This document shows, in pieces, positions 41,387-50,977 of a stretch of 64,000 nucleotides of DNA. Position numbers and translations under genes: made by a program. Source of the stretch: CF-162 sp040882565 (lineage in GTDB: Bacteria; Chloroflexota; Dehalococcoidia; SM23-28-2; RBG-16-64-32); NCBI GenBank assembly GCA_040882565.1, contig JBBEAZ010000031.1, forward strand, positions 19,024-83,023. Reading direction: 5' to 3'. The notes under the pieces are model-generated. The model ran no database searches and had not been told where the DNA came from. It saw only the letters and a list, made by a program, of their open reading frames with translations. Within the stretch, counting starts at the first letter, position 1. Each line of letters starts with the position of its first letter.

Positions 41387-41436
41387 TTGACATCATTTCA
41401 CGACAGTGTTGATATATGCCCTAACGACTGGTCGGT
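41387..41436 (+). promoter_or_regulatory. Promoter with TetR-type operator (site 2)
   Basis: TTGACA (41387-41392), a 17-bp spacer and a weak -10 TGATAT (41410-41415). The operator-like AACGACT-GGTCGGT at 41423-41436 differs from site 1 at two positions and overlaps the start region, so it would block initiation. It drives the amidohydrolase-thiolase unit. Confidence 0.6.
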
Positions 41437-41452
41437 AGGTTAGGAGAAGCGC

Positions 41453-42307
41453 GTGCTCGTTGATGTCCATGTCCACGTTTACCCGCCCCACATCGCGGTG
41501 CGGATTAGCGAGCACATCGAGAGGATGGGCGTGGAATCCGGGGAGACGACCGATGCTGGGGGTTACCTTCAGTTAATGCGCGAGGGGCTTATCGACTACG
41601 CGCTCATCAATGAACACGTAGATGTGCAACGGCTGGTCGAGCGTGCCAATAATTACGTGGCGGAGCTAGTCAACGAGATCCCCGGCCGGCTGTTCGGGAT
41701 GGCAATTCTAACTCGCCCCGATGACTCCTCTCCTGCCGAACTCACCCGTTGTGTCAAAGAGCTGAACTTCATCGGCCTGAAGTTCCAGGGGGCAGTTGTC
41801 CAAACACCACCCACCGATTCCCAGTGCATGCGAGTCTGGGAAAAGGCGGTGGAGCTCGGTATTCCTGTACTGGCGCATGGAGGACCGCACCAGGAGGAGA
41901 TGTACCGGCACATGCCACCGAACTCTCTGTTTGAGAACGAGCCTGCCGCTCCCGCCGAATGGTTTGGGGTTGTTCGCGAATTCCCGGATCTGAAGCTGGT
42001 CCTGGCCCACCTGGCTGGGGCTGCTTGGTACCGCGACGACGTCCTCAGGCTGCTTCGGGAGAACCCGAAGGTGATGCTTGATAACTCCCTGTGGTACCTG
42101 GGAATGGACGCAGACGAGTTCGTCTCGTTCGTCGGAGAGGTTGGGCCTGATCGCATCATGTTTGGGTCGGATTACCCCGGAGGGAATACGCCCAAGGATA
42201 TCGATCGGTTCTGGAAATTGCCTCTAGACGATGACGCCAGAGAAATGATCGCGTGGCGCAACGCGGCCAGTTTCTTCGACCTTCCGCTACTGAAGGAGGA
42301 TGTCTAA
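41453..42307 (+). CDS. Amidohydrolase family (ACMSD-like) metal-dependent enzyme
   Basis: 284 aa, GTG start with TAGGAG eleven bases upstream. The TIM-barrel motif HVHVYPP (HxH) starts the protein; later metal or catalytic residues are HGGPHQE, the His in LVLAHLAGA, and Asp in MFGSDYPGG. This is the ACMSD/gamma-resorcylate-decarboxylase branch, which hydrolyses or decarboxylates aromatic or cyclic acids. The TAA shares a base with the thiolase ATG. It may open or decarboxylate the pathway substrate. Confidence 0.87.
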   Translation: MLVDVHVHVYPPHIAVRISEHIERMGVESGETTDAGGYLQLMREGLIDYALINEHVDVQRLVERANNYVAELVNEIPGRLFGMAILTRPDDSSPAELTRCVKELNFIGLKFQGAVVQTPPTDSQCMRVWEKAVELGIPVLAHGGPHQEEMYRHMPPNSLFENEPAAPAEWFGVVREFPDLKLVLAHLAGAAWYRDDVLRLLRENPKVMLDNSLWYLGMDADEFVSFVGEVGPDRIMFGSDYPGGNTPKDIDRFWKLPLDDDAREMIAWRNAASFFDLPLLKEDV

Positions 42308-43506
42308 TGGACTGGAAAGGGCGTGTCGGAATCTTCGGCATCGGCGAGGCCGGGGTCGGAAGGGCACACGGTAAGAGCGCATTCATGATCCAGGCGGAAG
42401 CGATCGACAACGCGCTCAACGAGGCTGGCATTTCGCTAGACGAGGTTGACGGGATCGTCAACCCGAATTCGCTCAGCGATCCGAGGCTGCGCTATGCGCA
42501 ATCCGTCGCAGAGTACATCGGTATGTCGGCAGACAAGCTACGCTTCGTTCAGACGGACCCACTGGGGGGGTCGGCGAGCGGTCAATCCATCCACCATGCA
42601 GTGATGAGCATCATCTCTGGATATGCCTCCGTGGTCGTCGTATGCGGGGGCGACGTCCTCCGATCTGCATCGGGCGCGAGCTCACAAGGTGCTCAGAACC
42701 AGATGGCCGACGTTATGGGAAAGGAATTCGAGAACCCCTATGGCCTCTCGCCGGTTGCCTTCTTCGCGCTGATGGCGAGGAAGTACATGGTTGACTACGG
42801 TGTCACACCGGAGACCATGGCGGGTGTCGCCGTGGCGCTGCGCGCGTATGCCGCCACGACCCCGGGGGCGCATCTCTTTGGTCGCCCCGTGAGTGTCGCT
42901 GACGTCATGGAATCGCCGATGATCGCTGACCCGATTCATCGATTGGAGTGCGCCCTGATCTCGGACGGCGCCTGCGCACTTATCCTGGCCTCCGCGGAAG
43001 CGCGCACCAAGTTTAAGAAGGCACCCGTTCTAGTCGATGCCGCGTCGATAGCCTACGGATCAGGAAGTGGGAAGGTCCACGAGCACATGAGCCAAGCCGT
43101 GGACCTTTACACCCCTCGTTCATCGGCGCGCGTCTCCTCGCGGCGGGCGCTCGCCGATGCAGGCCTGTCTCTAAGGGACGTGGATGTCCTGTTCGCGTAC
43201 GATGCGTTCCCTGTGCTGCCCAGCCTCCTCATAGAGGGACTCGGTTACGCGGAGGATGGCCGAGGAGCAGACTTCATCGCCAGCGGCAACATCGCACTGG
43301 ACGGGACGATCCCTATGAACACCCACGGTGGTTTGCAAGGGTACTGCCATTCCGGTTATAACGGCGGAATGTTCATGTTCACCGAGGCCGTGAGGCAACT
43401 GCGGGGCGAGGCGCACAACCAGGTGTCTGACGCCCATATCGCACTGGTACAGGGATATGGGTCCCACATCTCGCGATTCCCTACAACGATCCTGAGGAGT
43501 GAGTAA
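42307..43506 (+). CDS. Thiolase-like acyl-CoA acetyltransferase
   Basis: 399 aa. VGIFGIGEAGVGRAHGKSA, AIDNALNEAGISLDEVDGIV and the C-terminal NTHGGLQGYCHSG with ALVQGYG show a SCP2-like thiolase. The catalytic Cys position of classical thiolases is not obvious, as is common in this branch whose members pair with DUF35 proteins. It starts on the last base of the amidohydrolase stop and is followed by the DUF35 gene after 2 bp. Confidence 0.88.
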   Translation: MDWKGRVGIFGIGEAGVGRAHGKSAFMIQAEAIDNALNEAGISLDEVDGIVNPNSLSDPRLRYAQSVAEYIGMSADKLRFVQTDPLGGSASGQSIHHAVMSIISGYASVVVVCGGDVLRSASGASSQGAQNQMADVMGKEFENPYGLSPVAFFALMARKYMVDYGVTPETMAGVAVALRAYAATTPGAHLFGRPVSVADVMESPMIADPIHRLECALISDGACALILASAEARTKFKKAPVLVDAASIAYGSGSGKVHEHMSQAVDLYTPRSSARVSSRRALADAGLSLRDVDVLFAYDAFPVLPSLLIEGLGYAEDGRGADFIASGNIALDGTIPMNTHGGLQGYCHSGYNGGMFMFTEAVRQLRGEAHNQVSDAHIALVQGYGSHISRFPTTILRSE

Positions 43507-43508
43507 CT

Positions 43509-43907
43509 ATGGAGAACCGGCCCGTCCCCCTCGTTACCCCTGATTCGGAACCCTTCTGGGAAGCTTGCAACAGAGAGCAGTTGCTGGTTCAGGAGTGTGC
43601 CTCATGCGAACGTCCACAGTGGTATCCCAGGGCCCGATGTAGATACTGCTACGGATATGACTTGAAGTGGAAAGAAGCGTCCGGAGTAGGCACTGTCTAT
43701 TCGTTCTCAGTCGTGAGGCGGGCGGCGGCCCCTGCCTTTCAAGGAATGATTCCCTACATCGTGGCCCTTGTTGACTTGGAAGAGGGTATCCGCATGATCA
43801 CCCACATAACCGACTGTGATCCAGAGAAGCTGAAGATTGGGGCTAGAGTCGTCGTCCATTTCCGGGAGCAGGGCGAGTTTAAGCTCCCCGTCTTCCGGCC
43901 ACAGTAG
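43509..43907 (+). CDS. Zn-ribbon/OB-fold (DUF35) thiolase partner
   Basis: 132 aa. The N-terminal rubredoxin-like zinc ribbon is CASCERPQWYPRARCRYC (CxxC-x11-CxxC), followed by the OB fold with VGTVYSFSVVRRAAAPAF and IVALVDLEEGIRMITHI. Such proteins bind acyl-CoA and form complexes with SCP2-like thiolases such as the upstream gene. Confidence 0.92.
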   Translation: MENRPVPLVTPDSEPFWEACNREQLLVQECASCERPQWYPRARCRYCYGYDLKWKEASGVGTVYSFSVVRRAAAPAFQGMIPYIVALVDLEEGIRMITHITDCDPEKLKIGARVVVHFREQGEFKLPVFRPQ

Positions 43908-43981
43908 CAACAGCGGGACGCCCGGGTGGTGGACAGTTTTTCATGACGGTGTTTAACGGCTGAGCAAATTTTCAAGACTGA

Positions 43982-44131
43982 TTGACAAACGAAATCGTCG
44001 CGAGTAGAGTTGGCCCAACCGATGGGTCGGTTGATTCGAAAGGAGGGGTCTAGTGAAAGAAGAGAATAAGGTGCCAGGCGAAATTTCCCGGCGTCGTTTC
44101 CTCCAGCGGTCCGGCCTCTTGGCGGTCGGCC
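43982..44131 (+). promoter_or_regulatory. Promoter with TetR-type operator (site 3)
   Basis: TTGACA (43982-43987), 17-bp spacer, TAGAGT (44005-44010). Downstream, AACCGA-TGGG-TCGGTT at 44017-44032 gives perfect 6-bp arms and is a two-mismatch version of site 1. It then leads to AAGGAGGGG and the GTG of the ABC transporter substrate-binding protein at 44053. Confidence 0.65.
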
Positions 44132-45399
44132 TCGGCGCGGTCGCACTCGTTGGTTGTGGGGATGATGACGATGGAGAGGAAACGGGTACTCCGACCGGCA
44201 CGAGTCCGGCTGGCACGAGTACTGGCCAGGCCACGGCGACGGCAAGTCCGAGGCTGGAAACGGTGAACATCGGCCTTCTCTACCCCTTGACGGGAGTCGC
44301 CTCCGGCTTTGGCAACCCCATCGTGGACGGCTTCAAATTCGCCTTCGATCGGATCAACGCCGCAGGGGGTGTAAAGAACCCGAACGGCATGAACATCTCC
44401 ATCAATCCCGTGCTGGTGGATACGGAGAGCTCTCCAGATGTCGCGCCGCAGAAGGCTGAAGAGTTGGGCAACCGATCTGACATTCTTCTCGTCAGCGGTG
44501 TCTCGCAAAGTGCCGCGGTCTTGCAGGTCGCCCAGGTATTCGCAAGGTTGAATGTCCCTCTCCTCTGTTCGGTCGATGCTCGTGACGAGCTCACCTCATC
44601 AGGCTTCACGCAGACGTTTAGGATCCCCCCGGGGTTCGACACAGGATCGCGCTTCATCGTCCGAGCGATGGACGAGATTGGTACGGCTGCTGGCGAACCA
44701 ATGACGAAGGTTGCCATCATCTACCACTCCGGTGTGCCGGCGGTTGGCGACTCGATGGAAGAAGAGGCGACGAAGCTAGGCTTCAACGTCGCCGAGAAGA
44801 TCAGCTACGATTCCCAGACGGAAGACTTCACCACCATGATGGTGCGGTTAAAGGACACCGGCGTGGACGGGCTGATTCTCAACGTCCTCAGCGCTGATGC
44901 TATTAAGCTTGTGCAGGTCATGAAACAATTGGACTACAACCCACTCGGTGTGGGAGCGCACGCTGGCGGCTTCAATGACGCTGGCTTCGTAGCTACGCTC
45001 GGAGCGGACGCCGAAAACATGATCACGGCGGGCTGGTTCTTTACCGATGAGCAGGTTGATGGGGCCGATGCAGTCGTCAACGAGTGGAAGCAGACGACCG
45101 GAAACGATATTCCGATCCTTGCACCGCTCGGCATATCGGCCGCCGCGGTCGTGGCAAACGCACTCTCGCGCGTAGAGGAACTCTCTCGAGAAGCTCTCAT
45201 ACAAGCTCTCAGTGAAACCGATATGCAGCTAGGCGAAGATGATTTCCTCGTGGCCAACGGTTGCAAGTTCGATGCAACTGGCGTGAACACCGCGTTCGTG
45301 CACGTGGTTGGCCAATACCAGGGAGGTGTCGGCAAGAGCATCTGGCCGCCTGATATTGCGGGCGGCGAAGCGGTATGGCCCCGCCCCGCGTGGAGTTAG
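44053..45399 (+). CDS. Branched-chain amino acid-type ABC transporter substrate-binding lipoprotein
   Basis: 448 aa, GTG start with a strong AAAGGAGGGG upstream. A twin-arginine signal (SRRRFLQ) with lipobox LVGC suggests Tat export and lipidation, followed by an acidic and a Thr/Gly-rich linker. The Leu/Ile/Val-binding family body (VNIGLLYPLTGVASGFGN to the C-terminus) is type I periplasmic-binding fold. Cargo is probably not an amino acid but an aromatic or other carboxylic acid, inferred from the surrounding CoA genes. Confidence 0.9.
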   Translation: MKEENKVPGEISRRRFLQRSGLLAVGLGAVALVGCGDDDDGEETGTPTGTSPAGTSTGQATATASPRLETVNIGLLYPLTGVASGFGNPIVDGFKFAFDRINAAGGVKNPNGMNISINPVLVDTESSPDVAPQKAEELGNRSDILLVSGVSQSAAVLQVAQVFARLNVPLLCSVDARDELTSSGFTQTFRIPPGFDTGSRFIVRAMDEIGTAAGEPMTKVAIIYHSGVPAVGDSMEEEATKLGFNVAEKISYDSQTEDFTTMMVRLKDTGVDGLILNVLSADAIKLVQVMKQLDYNPLGVGAHAGGFNDAGFVATLGADAENMITAGWFFTDEQVDGADAVVNEWKQTTGNDIPILAPLGISAAAVVANALSRVEELSREALIQALSETDMQLGEDDFLVANGCKFDATGVNTAFVHVVGQYQGGVGKSIWPPDIAGGEAVWPRPAWS

Positions 45400-45435
45400 C
45401 GTCTCCAGAAAGCCAACCGTCTCCCTACAACACGC

Positions 45436-46311
45436 ATGCTTGAACTCAAGATCATCTCGCAGGCGCTGGCTGTTGGTGTCTTCATTGGCCTGACATACGC
45501 GCTAGTGACGCTTGGCTTCTCGCTCACCTTCGGCATCATGCGGGTGATCAACTTCGCACATGGCGCCTTCGTGATGGGTGGGATGTACCTGGCGCTCAAG
45601 ACGTTCCAGGACCTTGGAATGAGTCCCTACTTCGCGGTGATCTTTGCGATACCGATTGCCTCCGCAGTGGGCGGCGCGGTTTACAGGCTGGTCTTTGTGC
45701 CAGCCAGCGGTCGCCCCCTGGAGACGCAGTTCATATTAGGCTTGGGTCTGGCAATATTCTTCGAGAATGCGGCGTTGTATCTCTTCGGCGCTGACATAGT
45801 GGCCGTCAACATTGACTTGTCAACTCACCGGGTCGCCGTTGCAGATGTAGGGATCTCCGCCGCTCAACTGATCGCTGGTTGCGCCTCCGTGTTCATGATC
45901 GCTGTCGTCGCTTTCGTCATATACCGAACCGCGTTCGGGCGGCAGGTCAGGGCCGTCGCCCAGGACCCACAAGCTGCGCAGATGTGCGGGATCAAGGTGC
46001 ATCGCGTAAACATGGCCGCGTTCGCTCTTGGTGTCACGACGGCCGCAATTGGCGGCGTCCTGCTCATCCCATTTACAGCGGTCTCGCCACCGATCGGCCT
46101 AGCATTTAGCCTGAAGGCATTCATCGTCCTGGTGGTCGCCGGGGTGGGTACGGTTCCTGGTCTCCTGGTCGCGGGGCTGTTCCTAGGGATAACAGAAAGC
46201 TTGACTGCCGCTTATCTACCTTCTGCTTGGGCGCAGGTATTTGAACTGGTCGCAGTCGTCCTCCTGCTGATCGTGAGACCACAGGGACTGTTCGGGCGTG
46301 AGACCTGGTAA
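45436..46311 (+). CDS. Branched-chain-type ABC transporter permease (LivH-like)
   Basis: 291 aa, about eight TM helices. LTYALVTLGFSLTFGIMRVINFAHG and LGLGLAIFFENAALYLFG are typical LivH features; the EAA-like loop RTAFGRQVRAVAQDPQAAQMCGI is present. It forms the channel with the LivM domain of the next gene, which starts before the livH stop. Confidence 0.92.
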   Translation: MLELKIISQALAVGVFIGLTYALVTLGFSLTFGIMRVINFAHGAFVMGGMYLALKTFQDLGMSPYFAVIFAIPIASAVGGAVYRLVFVPASGRPLETQFILGLGLAIFFENAALYLFGADIVAVNIDLSTHRVAVADVGISAAQLIAGCASVFMIAVVAFVIYRTAFGRQVRAVAQDPQAAQMCGIKVHRVNMAAFALGVTTAAIGGVLLIPFTAVSPPIGLAFSLKAFIVLVVAGVGTVPGLLVAGLFLGITESLTAAYLPSAWAQVFELVAVVLLLIVRPQGLFGRETW

Positions 46312-48214
46312 TGCATATTCGCTGTCGCTACGCGAGCGGATGATCGACAAGTCGCAGGCTCCGAACTCTCGGGCCAAGTGGCCAGGTTACTTAGCCCGCA
46401 AGTGGCAAATAGGGGTCGCGATATTTGCGCTCGTCGCCCTTCCCGTCGTTCCCTATGTGAATGACCCTTACTGGGTTACCTTGATCTCCGCCACGCTGAT
46501 GGCGGCCTACCTCAACATTGTCTGGAACTGGGCGGGCGGCTTCGCGGGTCTGCTCTCCCTCGGCCACGCCGCCTTCTTTGGAATCGGTGGTTACACGGCG
46601 GCGGTCTTGCTTCACCAGTACGACGTAAACCCTTGGCTGGGAATGGTCGCAGGGGCGACGGTGGCGACGGTCTCCGGAGCGGCAGTGGCGCTCGCAGCTT
46701 TTCGCTTTAAGGTTAGGGGCTTCTACTTTGCCTTGCTGACCTTCACCGCGGCACTGGTCCTTCCGGCGATGGTAAAGACGTCCAGCTTCCTCGGAGCTAC
46801 TGAAGGCATCTTCCTGCCACTCAAGGACGACGTCACTCAGCTCCAGATGTTCGACCGCCGATTCTTCTTCTGGACGTACTACATCATGATTCTCGTGGCG
46901 CTTGTGGTGACGGTCGCGATCGACCGCTCATCCCTTGGCAGGCAGTTGCGCGCGGTTAAGGGCGATGAGGACGCGGCCGAGTCGCTTGGTGTTCCAGCTG
47001 CACGTCTCAGGGTCATCATCATGTCGTTGAGCGCGGGATTTACAGGACTGGCTGGCACGGTGTACACGTTTCAGACTCTCCTCGCTCATACCGAGACAAC
47101 GTTCGACACAGGGCGGTTCTTCCTCGTAATCATCTCGACGATGATCGGTGGATTGGGAACAGTTGCAGGTCCGCTCATTGGAGCATTCTTTCTAACGGGC
47201 GTCCGTGAACTGATCGACAAGGTACCGGTCTCCTCTCAAAAGGCGGCTGCAGTTTCGATGATGGTCTATGGTCTGTTGCTGATAGGGGTTGGCATTATGT
47301 TCCCACGCGGAATTGTGGGCATGGTCGAAGGAGTCGGTGGCTTCATCGGCTCTCTCCCGGGCCGCGGCCGAAAACACACGGCGACAGTTAGCGCCGCTCA
47401 GTACAGATCTCCAATAGTCGCCGAAAGTGCTGGGATCGGTTTTGGTCGGACCAAAGACGACACTCCGGAACTGGTCGTCACTGGACTGACGAAGCGATTC
47501 GGTGGACTGCTGGCTGTGGATGACGTCTCGTTTAAATTGTACAAGGGAGAGATTGTGGTGCTAATTGGCCCAAACGGGGCCGGTAAGTCCACGATCCTCG
47601 AGATCTGCTCCGGATTTCTGAAGCCCGATGCCGGCGTCGTGACTTTCAAGGGGAAGAAGATCTCCGGCCAGCCACCACACAAGGTAAACCGGATGGGTAT
47701 AGGGAGAACCTTCCAGAAGACGCGCCCTTTCGAGAACTTGACCATCCTTGAGAACGTCCTGGTGGCCGCCGGCCTCCGTTCCGCAAACACCACAGAGGCG
47801 ACCGCCAAAGCTATGGAGTGCCTGCGCCTGGTGGGTTTGGTGCCCCAACCCGGCCCTGAGGCCCTTGGGTCGTATCTCAGCACGGGACAGCGGAAGCGTC
47901 TCGAGATCGCCAGGGTGCTTGCTACTGACGCCGGGATATTGCTGGTGGACGAACCGTTCGGCGGTCTCGACGAGCGCAGCCAAGGACCGCTGATTGATCT
48001 TCTGCGGTACCTGCGCCACACCGGCTGTGGCATCGTCCTCGTGGAACACAAATTGTCTGTAGTGGAGGCTGTCGCTGACCGGGTCATTGCTCTCGACTCC
48101 GGCCGGGTGATCCAGGAGGGAACACCACAAGAAGTCCTTCAGAACCGCGAAGTCATCGAGGCCTATCTAGGTGGTGCAGGTGAGCTCGTCAAGCCCGCTC
48201 CGAATCGGCACTGA
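46298..48214 (+). CDS. Fused permease-ATPase (LivM-LivG) of the ABC transporter
   Basis: 638 aa from the GTG at 46298; an ATG at 46340 is an equally likely start. Residues about 40-360 are the LivM permease (NWAGGFAGLLSLGHAAFFGIGG, RQLRAVKGDEDAAESLGV). From residue 392 follows a LivG ATPase (LVVTGLTKRFGG): Walker A GPNGAGKS, signature YLSTGQRKRLEIA, Walker B LLVDEPFGGLD. Separate genes are usual; the fusion is in-frame and open throughout. Confidence 0.92.
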   Translation: MRPGNAYSLSLRERMIDKSQAPNSRAKWPGYLARKWQIGVAIFALVALPVVPYVNDPYWVTLISATLMAAYLNIVWNWAGGFAGLLSLGHAAFFGIGGYTAAVLLHQYDVNPWLGMVAGATVATVSGAAVALAAFRFKVRGFYFALLTFTAALVLPAMVKTSSFLGATEGIFLPLKDDVTQLQMFDRRFFFWTYYIMILVALVVTVAIDRSSLGRQLRAVKGDEDAAESLGVPAARLRVIIMSLSAGFTGLAGTVYTFQTLLAHTETTFDTGRFFLVIISTMIGGLGTVAGPLIGAFFLTGVRELIDKVPVSSQKAAAVSMMVYGLLLIGVGIMFPRGIVGMVEGVGGFIGSLPGRGRKHTATVSAAQYRSPIVAESAGIGFGRTKDDTPELVVTGLTKRFGGLLAVDDVSFKLYKGEIVVLIGPNGAGKSTILEICSGFLKPDAGVVTFKGKKISGQPPHKVNRMGIGRTFQKTRPFENLTILENVLVAAGLRSANTTEATAKAMECLRLVGLVPQPGPEALGSYLSTGQRKRLEIARVLATDAGILLVDEPFGGLDERSQGPLIDLLRYLRHTGCGIVLVEHKLSVVEAVADRVIALDSGRVIQEGTPQEVLQNREVIEAYLGGAGELVKPAPNRH

Positions 48215-48217
48215 AAA

Positions 48218-48979
48218 ATGCGAAGCGAACCGATTGTTTCCGCCACTAACGTGGATGTCTTCTATGGCTCGCTTCAGGCCCTGTGGAACGTGTCGTTCTT
48301 CGTTGATGACGGGGAAATGGTCTGCCTACTCGGAGTCAACGGATCGGGTAAGAGCACGTGCTTGAAGGCGGTTTGCGGACTGATACGTGCACGAACGGGC
48401 GAGATCACCCTCAGCGGCAAACGGATCAACGACCTACAAACAGATCAGATAGTCGACCGCGGGCTCGTCCTAGTACCGGAGCGGCGCAGGCTCTTTCCCT
48501 ACCTGACCGTCAAGGAGAACCTGCTGGTTGCGGCCACCCCAAAAAGGGCCCGAAAGCTGGAGAAGGAGCGCTTGGACTTGGTCTACTCCTTATTCCCAAA
48601 GCTCTACGAGCGTCAAAGCCAGTTGTCTTATTCGCTTAGCGGCGGGGAACAGCAGATGGTTTCGATAGGCCGGGGGCTAATGTCCAACCCCATCCTGCTC
48701 ATGCTGGACGAACCATTTCTTGGCCTCTCTCCACGTGTTCGAGACGAGGTGTCGGTCGCTCTTACGCAATTGAACCAAGGAGGCCTGGCGATATTGTTCA
48801 TCGAACAGAGCCTAGTAGCCTCGGCTGCCATCTCACACCGGGCCTATATCCTCGACGCCGGCCGCGTTGTCTGGAACGGATCTTCAACTGACCTAATGGC
48901 GGACCGCGCCACGACCGAGGCCTACTTTGGCTTCAAAGCAAACGTCTCAGGATCTGAAAGGAGCCCCACGTGCAGCTAG
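48218..48979 (+). CDS. ABC transporter ATP-binding protein (LivF-like)
   Basis: 253 aa. Walker A GVNGSGKS, signature SLSGGEQQMVSIGR, Walker B LLMLDEPFLGLSP and a C-terminal His-loop replaced by Gln (FIEQSLV), common in LivF. It pairs with the fused LivG. Its stop overlaps the enoyl-CoA hydratase start. Confidence 0.93.
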   Translation: MRSEPIVSATNVDVFYGSLQALWNVSFFVDDGEMVCLLGVNGSGKSTCLKAVCGLIRARTGEITLSGKRINDLQTDQIVDRGLVLVPERRRLFPYLTVKENLLVAATPKRARKLEKERLDLVYSLFPKLYERQSQLSYSLSGGEQQMVSIGRGLMSNPILLMLDEPFLGLSPRVRDEVSVALTQLNQGGLAILFIEQSLVASAAISHRAYILDAGRVVWNGSSTDLMADRATTEAYFGFKANVSGSERSPTCS

Positions 48980-49764
48980 ACGAGTATCGACACCTGCAGA
49001 TCGAAATAGACGGCTATGTCGCCACCATACGTCTCAACCGCCCAGAGCATCTGAACGCAGTCAACTCGGAACTACACGCCGAACTCGAGACGATATGGGA
49101 TGACATCGGACACATGGACGATCTGCGCTGCATCGTACTGACTGGCGCTGGGCGGGCGTTCTCGGCGGGCGGAGACCTAAGGGCTATGGTCAGTGGCGAA
49201 TATGGAGACAATCCTGCGGCGACCCTCATGCCCGGCGCACGCAAGATGATCTACTCGCTACTGGCCGTCCGGCCGCCCGTTGTCGCCGCCGTGAACGGGG
49301 ACTGCGTTGGCCTGGGTGCCTCCCTTGCTCTTCTGTCCGACTATGTTGTGATGGCCGAGGATGCGCATATTGGCGATCCACATGTGCGCGTCGGGCTGGT
49401 TGCCGGCGACGGAGGCGTACCCATGTGGCCGCTGATCGTGGGCATGGCCCGCGCCAAGGAGGCGCTCCTTCTCGGAAAGCTGTACACGGGCCGGGAGGCG
49501 CTAGCGATGGGGCTGATCAACGACGCTCTGCCGGCTGAAGAAGTCTTGCCGGCTGCCTTCAAGATCGCCCAGCAACTTGCCTCCAGCCCACCCCTTGCGA
49601 TCCAGTGGACGAAGCACTCACTGAACAAGCTTGTAAGGCAGGCGGTGGAAACGAGTTTCGATACCGCGCTGGCGCTGGAGATGATCACCTTTGTAAGCCA
49701 GGACCACAAGCGGGCGGCTCGCGGGTTTATTGAGAAGACCAAGCCGGAGTTTGAGGGGAACTAG
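48970..49764 (+). CDS. Enoyl-CoA hydratase/isomerase family protein
   Basis: 264 aa, GTG start preceded by GAAAGGAG and lying inside the livF end. Oxyanion-hole blocks are GAGRAFSAGGDLRAM and NGDCVGLGASLALL. It hydrates or isomerises an enoyl-CoA in the island's pathway. Confidence 0.9.
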   Translation: MQLDEYRHLQIEIDGYVATIRLNRPEHLNAVNSELHAELETIWDDIGHMDDLRCIVLTGAGRAFSAGGDLRAMVSGEYGDNPAATLMPGARKMIYSLLAVRPPVVAAVNGDCVGLGASLALLSDYVVMAEDAHIGDPHVRVGLVAGDGGVPMWPLIVGMARAKEALLLGKLYTGREALAMGLINDALPAEEVLPAAFKIAQQLASSPPLAIQWTKHSLNKLVRQAVETSFDTALALEMITFVSQDHKRAARGFIEKTKPEFEGN

Positions 49765-49771
49765 TTCGTAG

Positions 49772-50977
49772 ATGCTGGAAGGAACCAAAGTAGTCGATCT
49801 GACAGGGACGGTGCCGGGAGCTTTCGCTACCAAGCAGCTTGCCGACTTCGGTGCCGAGGTAGTCAAGATCGAATCGCCGTTGGGTGGCGATCCCGTCAGG
49901 CGCCTTCCGCCCTACCGCCACGACGGCGGCGACGCTAGCCTGCGGAGCGCATTCTTCTCGTACCTCAGTACAAATAAGAAGAGCATCGCTCTTGATGTCG
50001 CCGCCCCCTCGGGCTTCGCTATCGTCTCGCGACTGGTGGAGAGTGCTGACATAGTGGTCGATACGTTCACATCGAGGGTAGCGGGGCAACTCGGGATCAC
50101 TTACGAGGCGCTCAAAGACTTAAATCCGGACATTATCTACGCATCTATCACGCCTTTCGGCAGGACTGGGCCGTACAGCGAGTGGCGCTCCTGCGAGCTC
50201 ACGCTGTATGGGATGGGAGGCGAGATGTACAGCACAGGCATACCGGAGCGAGAGCCCTTGAAAATGGCCGGGTCAGTCGCTGAGATCGAGTCCGGAGCGG
50301 TCGCCGCGGTTGCGATACTGGGTGCGCTCGTTGCCCGCACGACAGGTTTGGGGGGCGACTCCCTGGACATATCGTGCTACGAAGTGCAGATGTCCGGGAT
50401 CGACCGTCGTTCGTCTGCCCTCCTTGGCTTTCAGTACACCGGCGAGATCACCCCGCGAAGGATCGGCTGGTCGGCCGGTGGCTTCCCCGCCGGCGTTTAC
50501 CCGTGCCAGGACGGGTACTTCGAGATCTCGGCGGGCCCACCCTTTTGGTCGCGCGCTGTTGAGATGATGGGCAATCCCGCCGAATTGCTAGATCCGAGAT
50601 GGACTGAGCCGGGAGCGAACGCGAACCCTGCACTAAAGGAAGAGTTCGACGAGATATTCCTCACCTGGGCATTGAGTCGCACGCGACGTGAGATCTGGGA
50701 AGCAGCGCAGGCGGCGCATGTATTCGTGGGGCCACTGAACAGCATTCAGGACGTCACCGACGATGACCATTTCAGGGAGCGAGGTGCATTCGTCGAAGTC
50801 GAAGACGCCGGTGGTCGGCTTAAAATGCCCGGTAGGCCATACCTCTTCACCGAAGGCGGTTGGTCGCTCCTGCATCCCGCGCCGCGACTGGGCGAACATA
50901 CAGATGAGGTGCTGAAGGAACTGGCAATTCCCACCCGCGACGCCGACATCCTTCGGAACGCCGGAGTCATTTTGTGA
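49772..50977 (+). CDS. CaiB/BaiF family CoA-transferase
   Basis: 401 aa. KVVDLTGTVPGAFATKQLADFGAEVVKIESP is the N-terminal hallmark; STNKKSIALDV follows. At the catalytic position the sequence is SCELTLYGMGG, with Glu where the family usually has Asp, so chemistry should be checked. Second of three CoA-transferases. Confidence 0.9.
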   Translation: MLEGTKVVDLTGTVPGAFATKQLADFGAEVVKIESPLGGDPVRRLPPYRHDGGDASLRSAFFSYLSTNKKSIALDVAAPSGFAIVSRLVESADIVVDTFTSRVAGQLGITYEALKDLNPDIIYASITPFGRTGPYSEWRSCELTLYGMGGEMYSTGIPEREPLKMAGSVAEIESGAVAAVAILGALVARTTGLGGDSLDISCYEVQMSGIDRRSSALLGFQYTGEITPRRIGWSAGGFPAGVYPCQDGYFEISAGPPFWSRAVEMMGNPAELLDPRWTEPGANANPALKEEFDEIFLTWALSRTRREIWEAAQAAHVFVGPLNSIQDVTDDDHFRERGAFVEVEDAGGRLKMPGRPYLFTEGGWSLLHPAPRLGEHTDEVLKELAIPTRDADILRNAGVIL

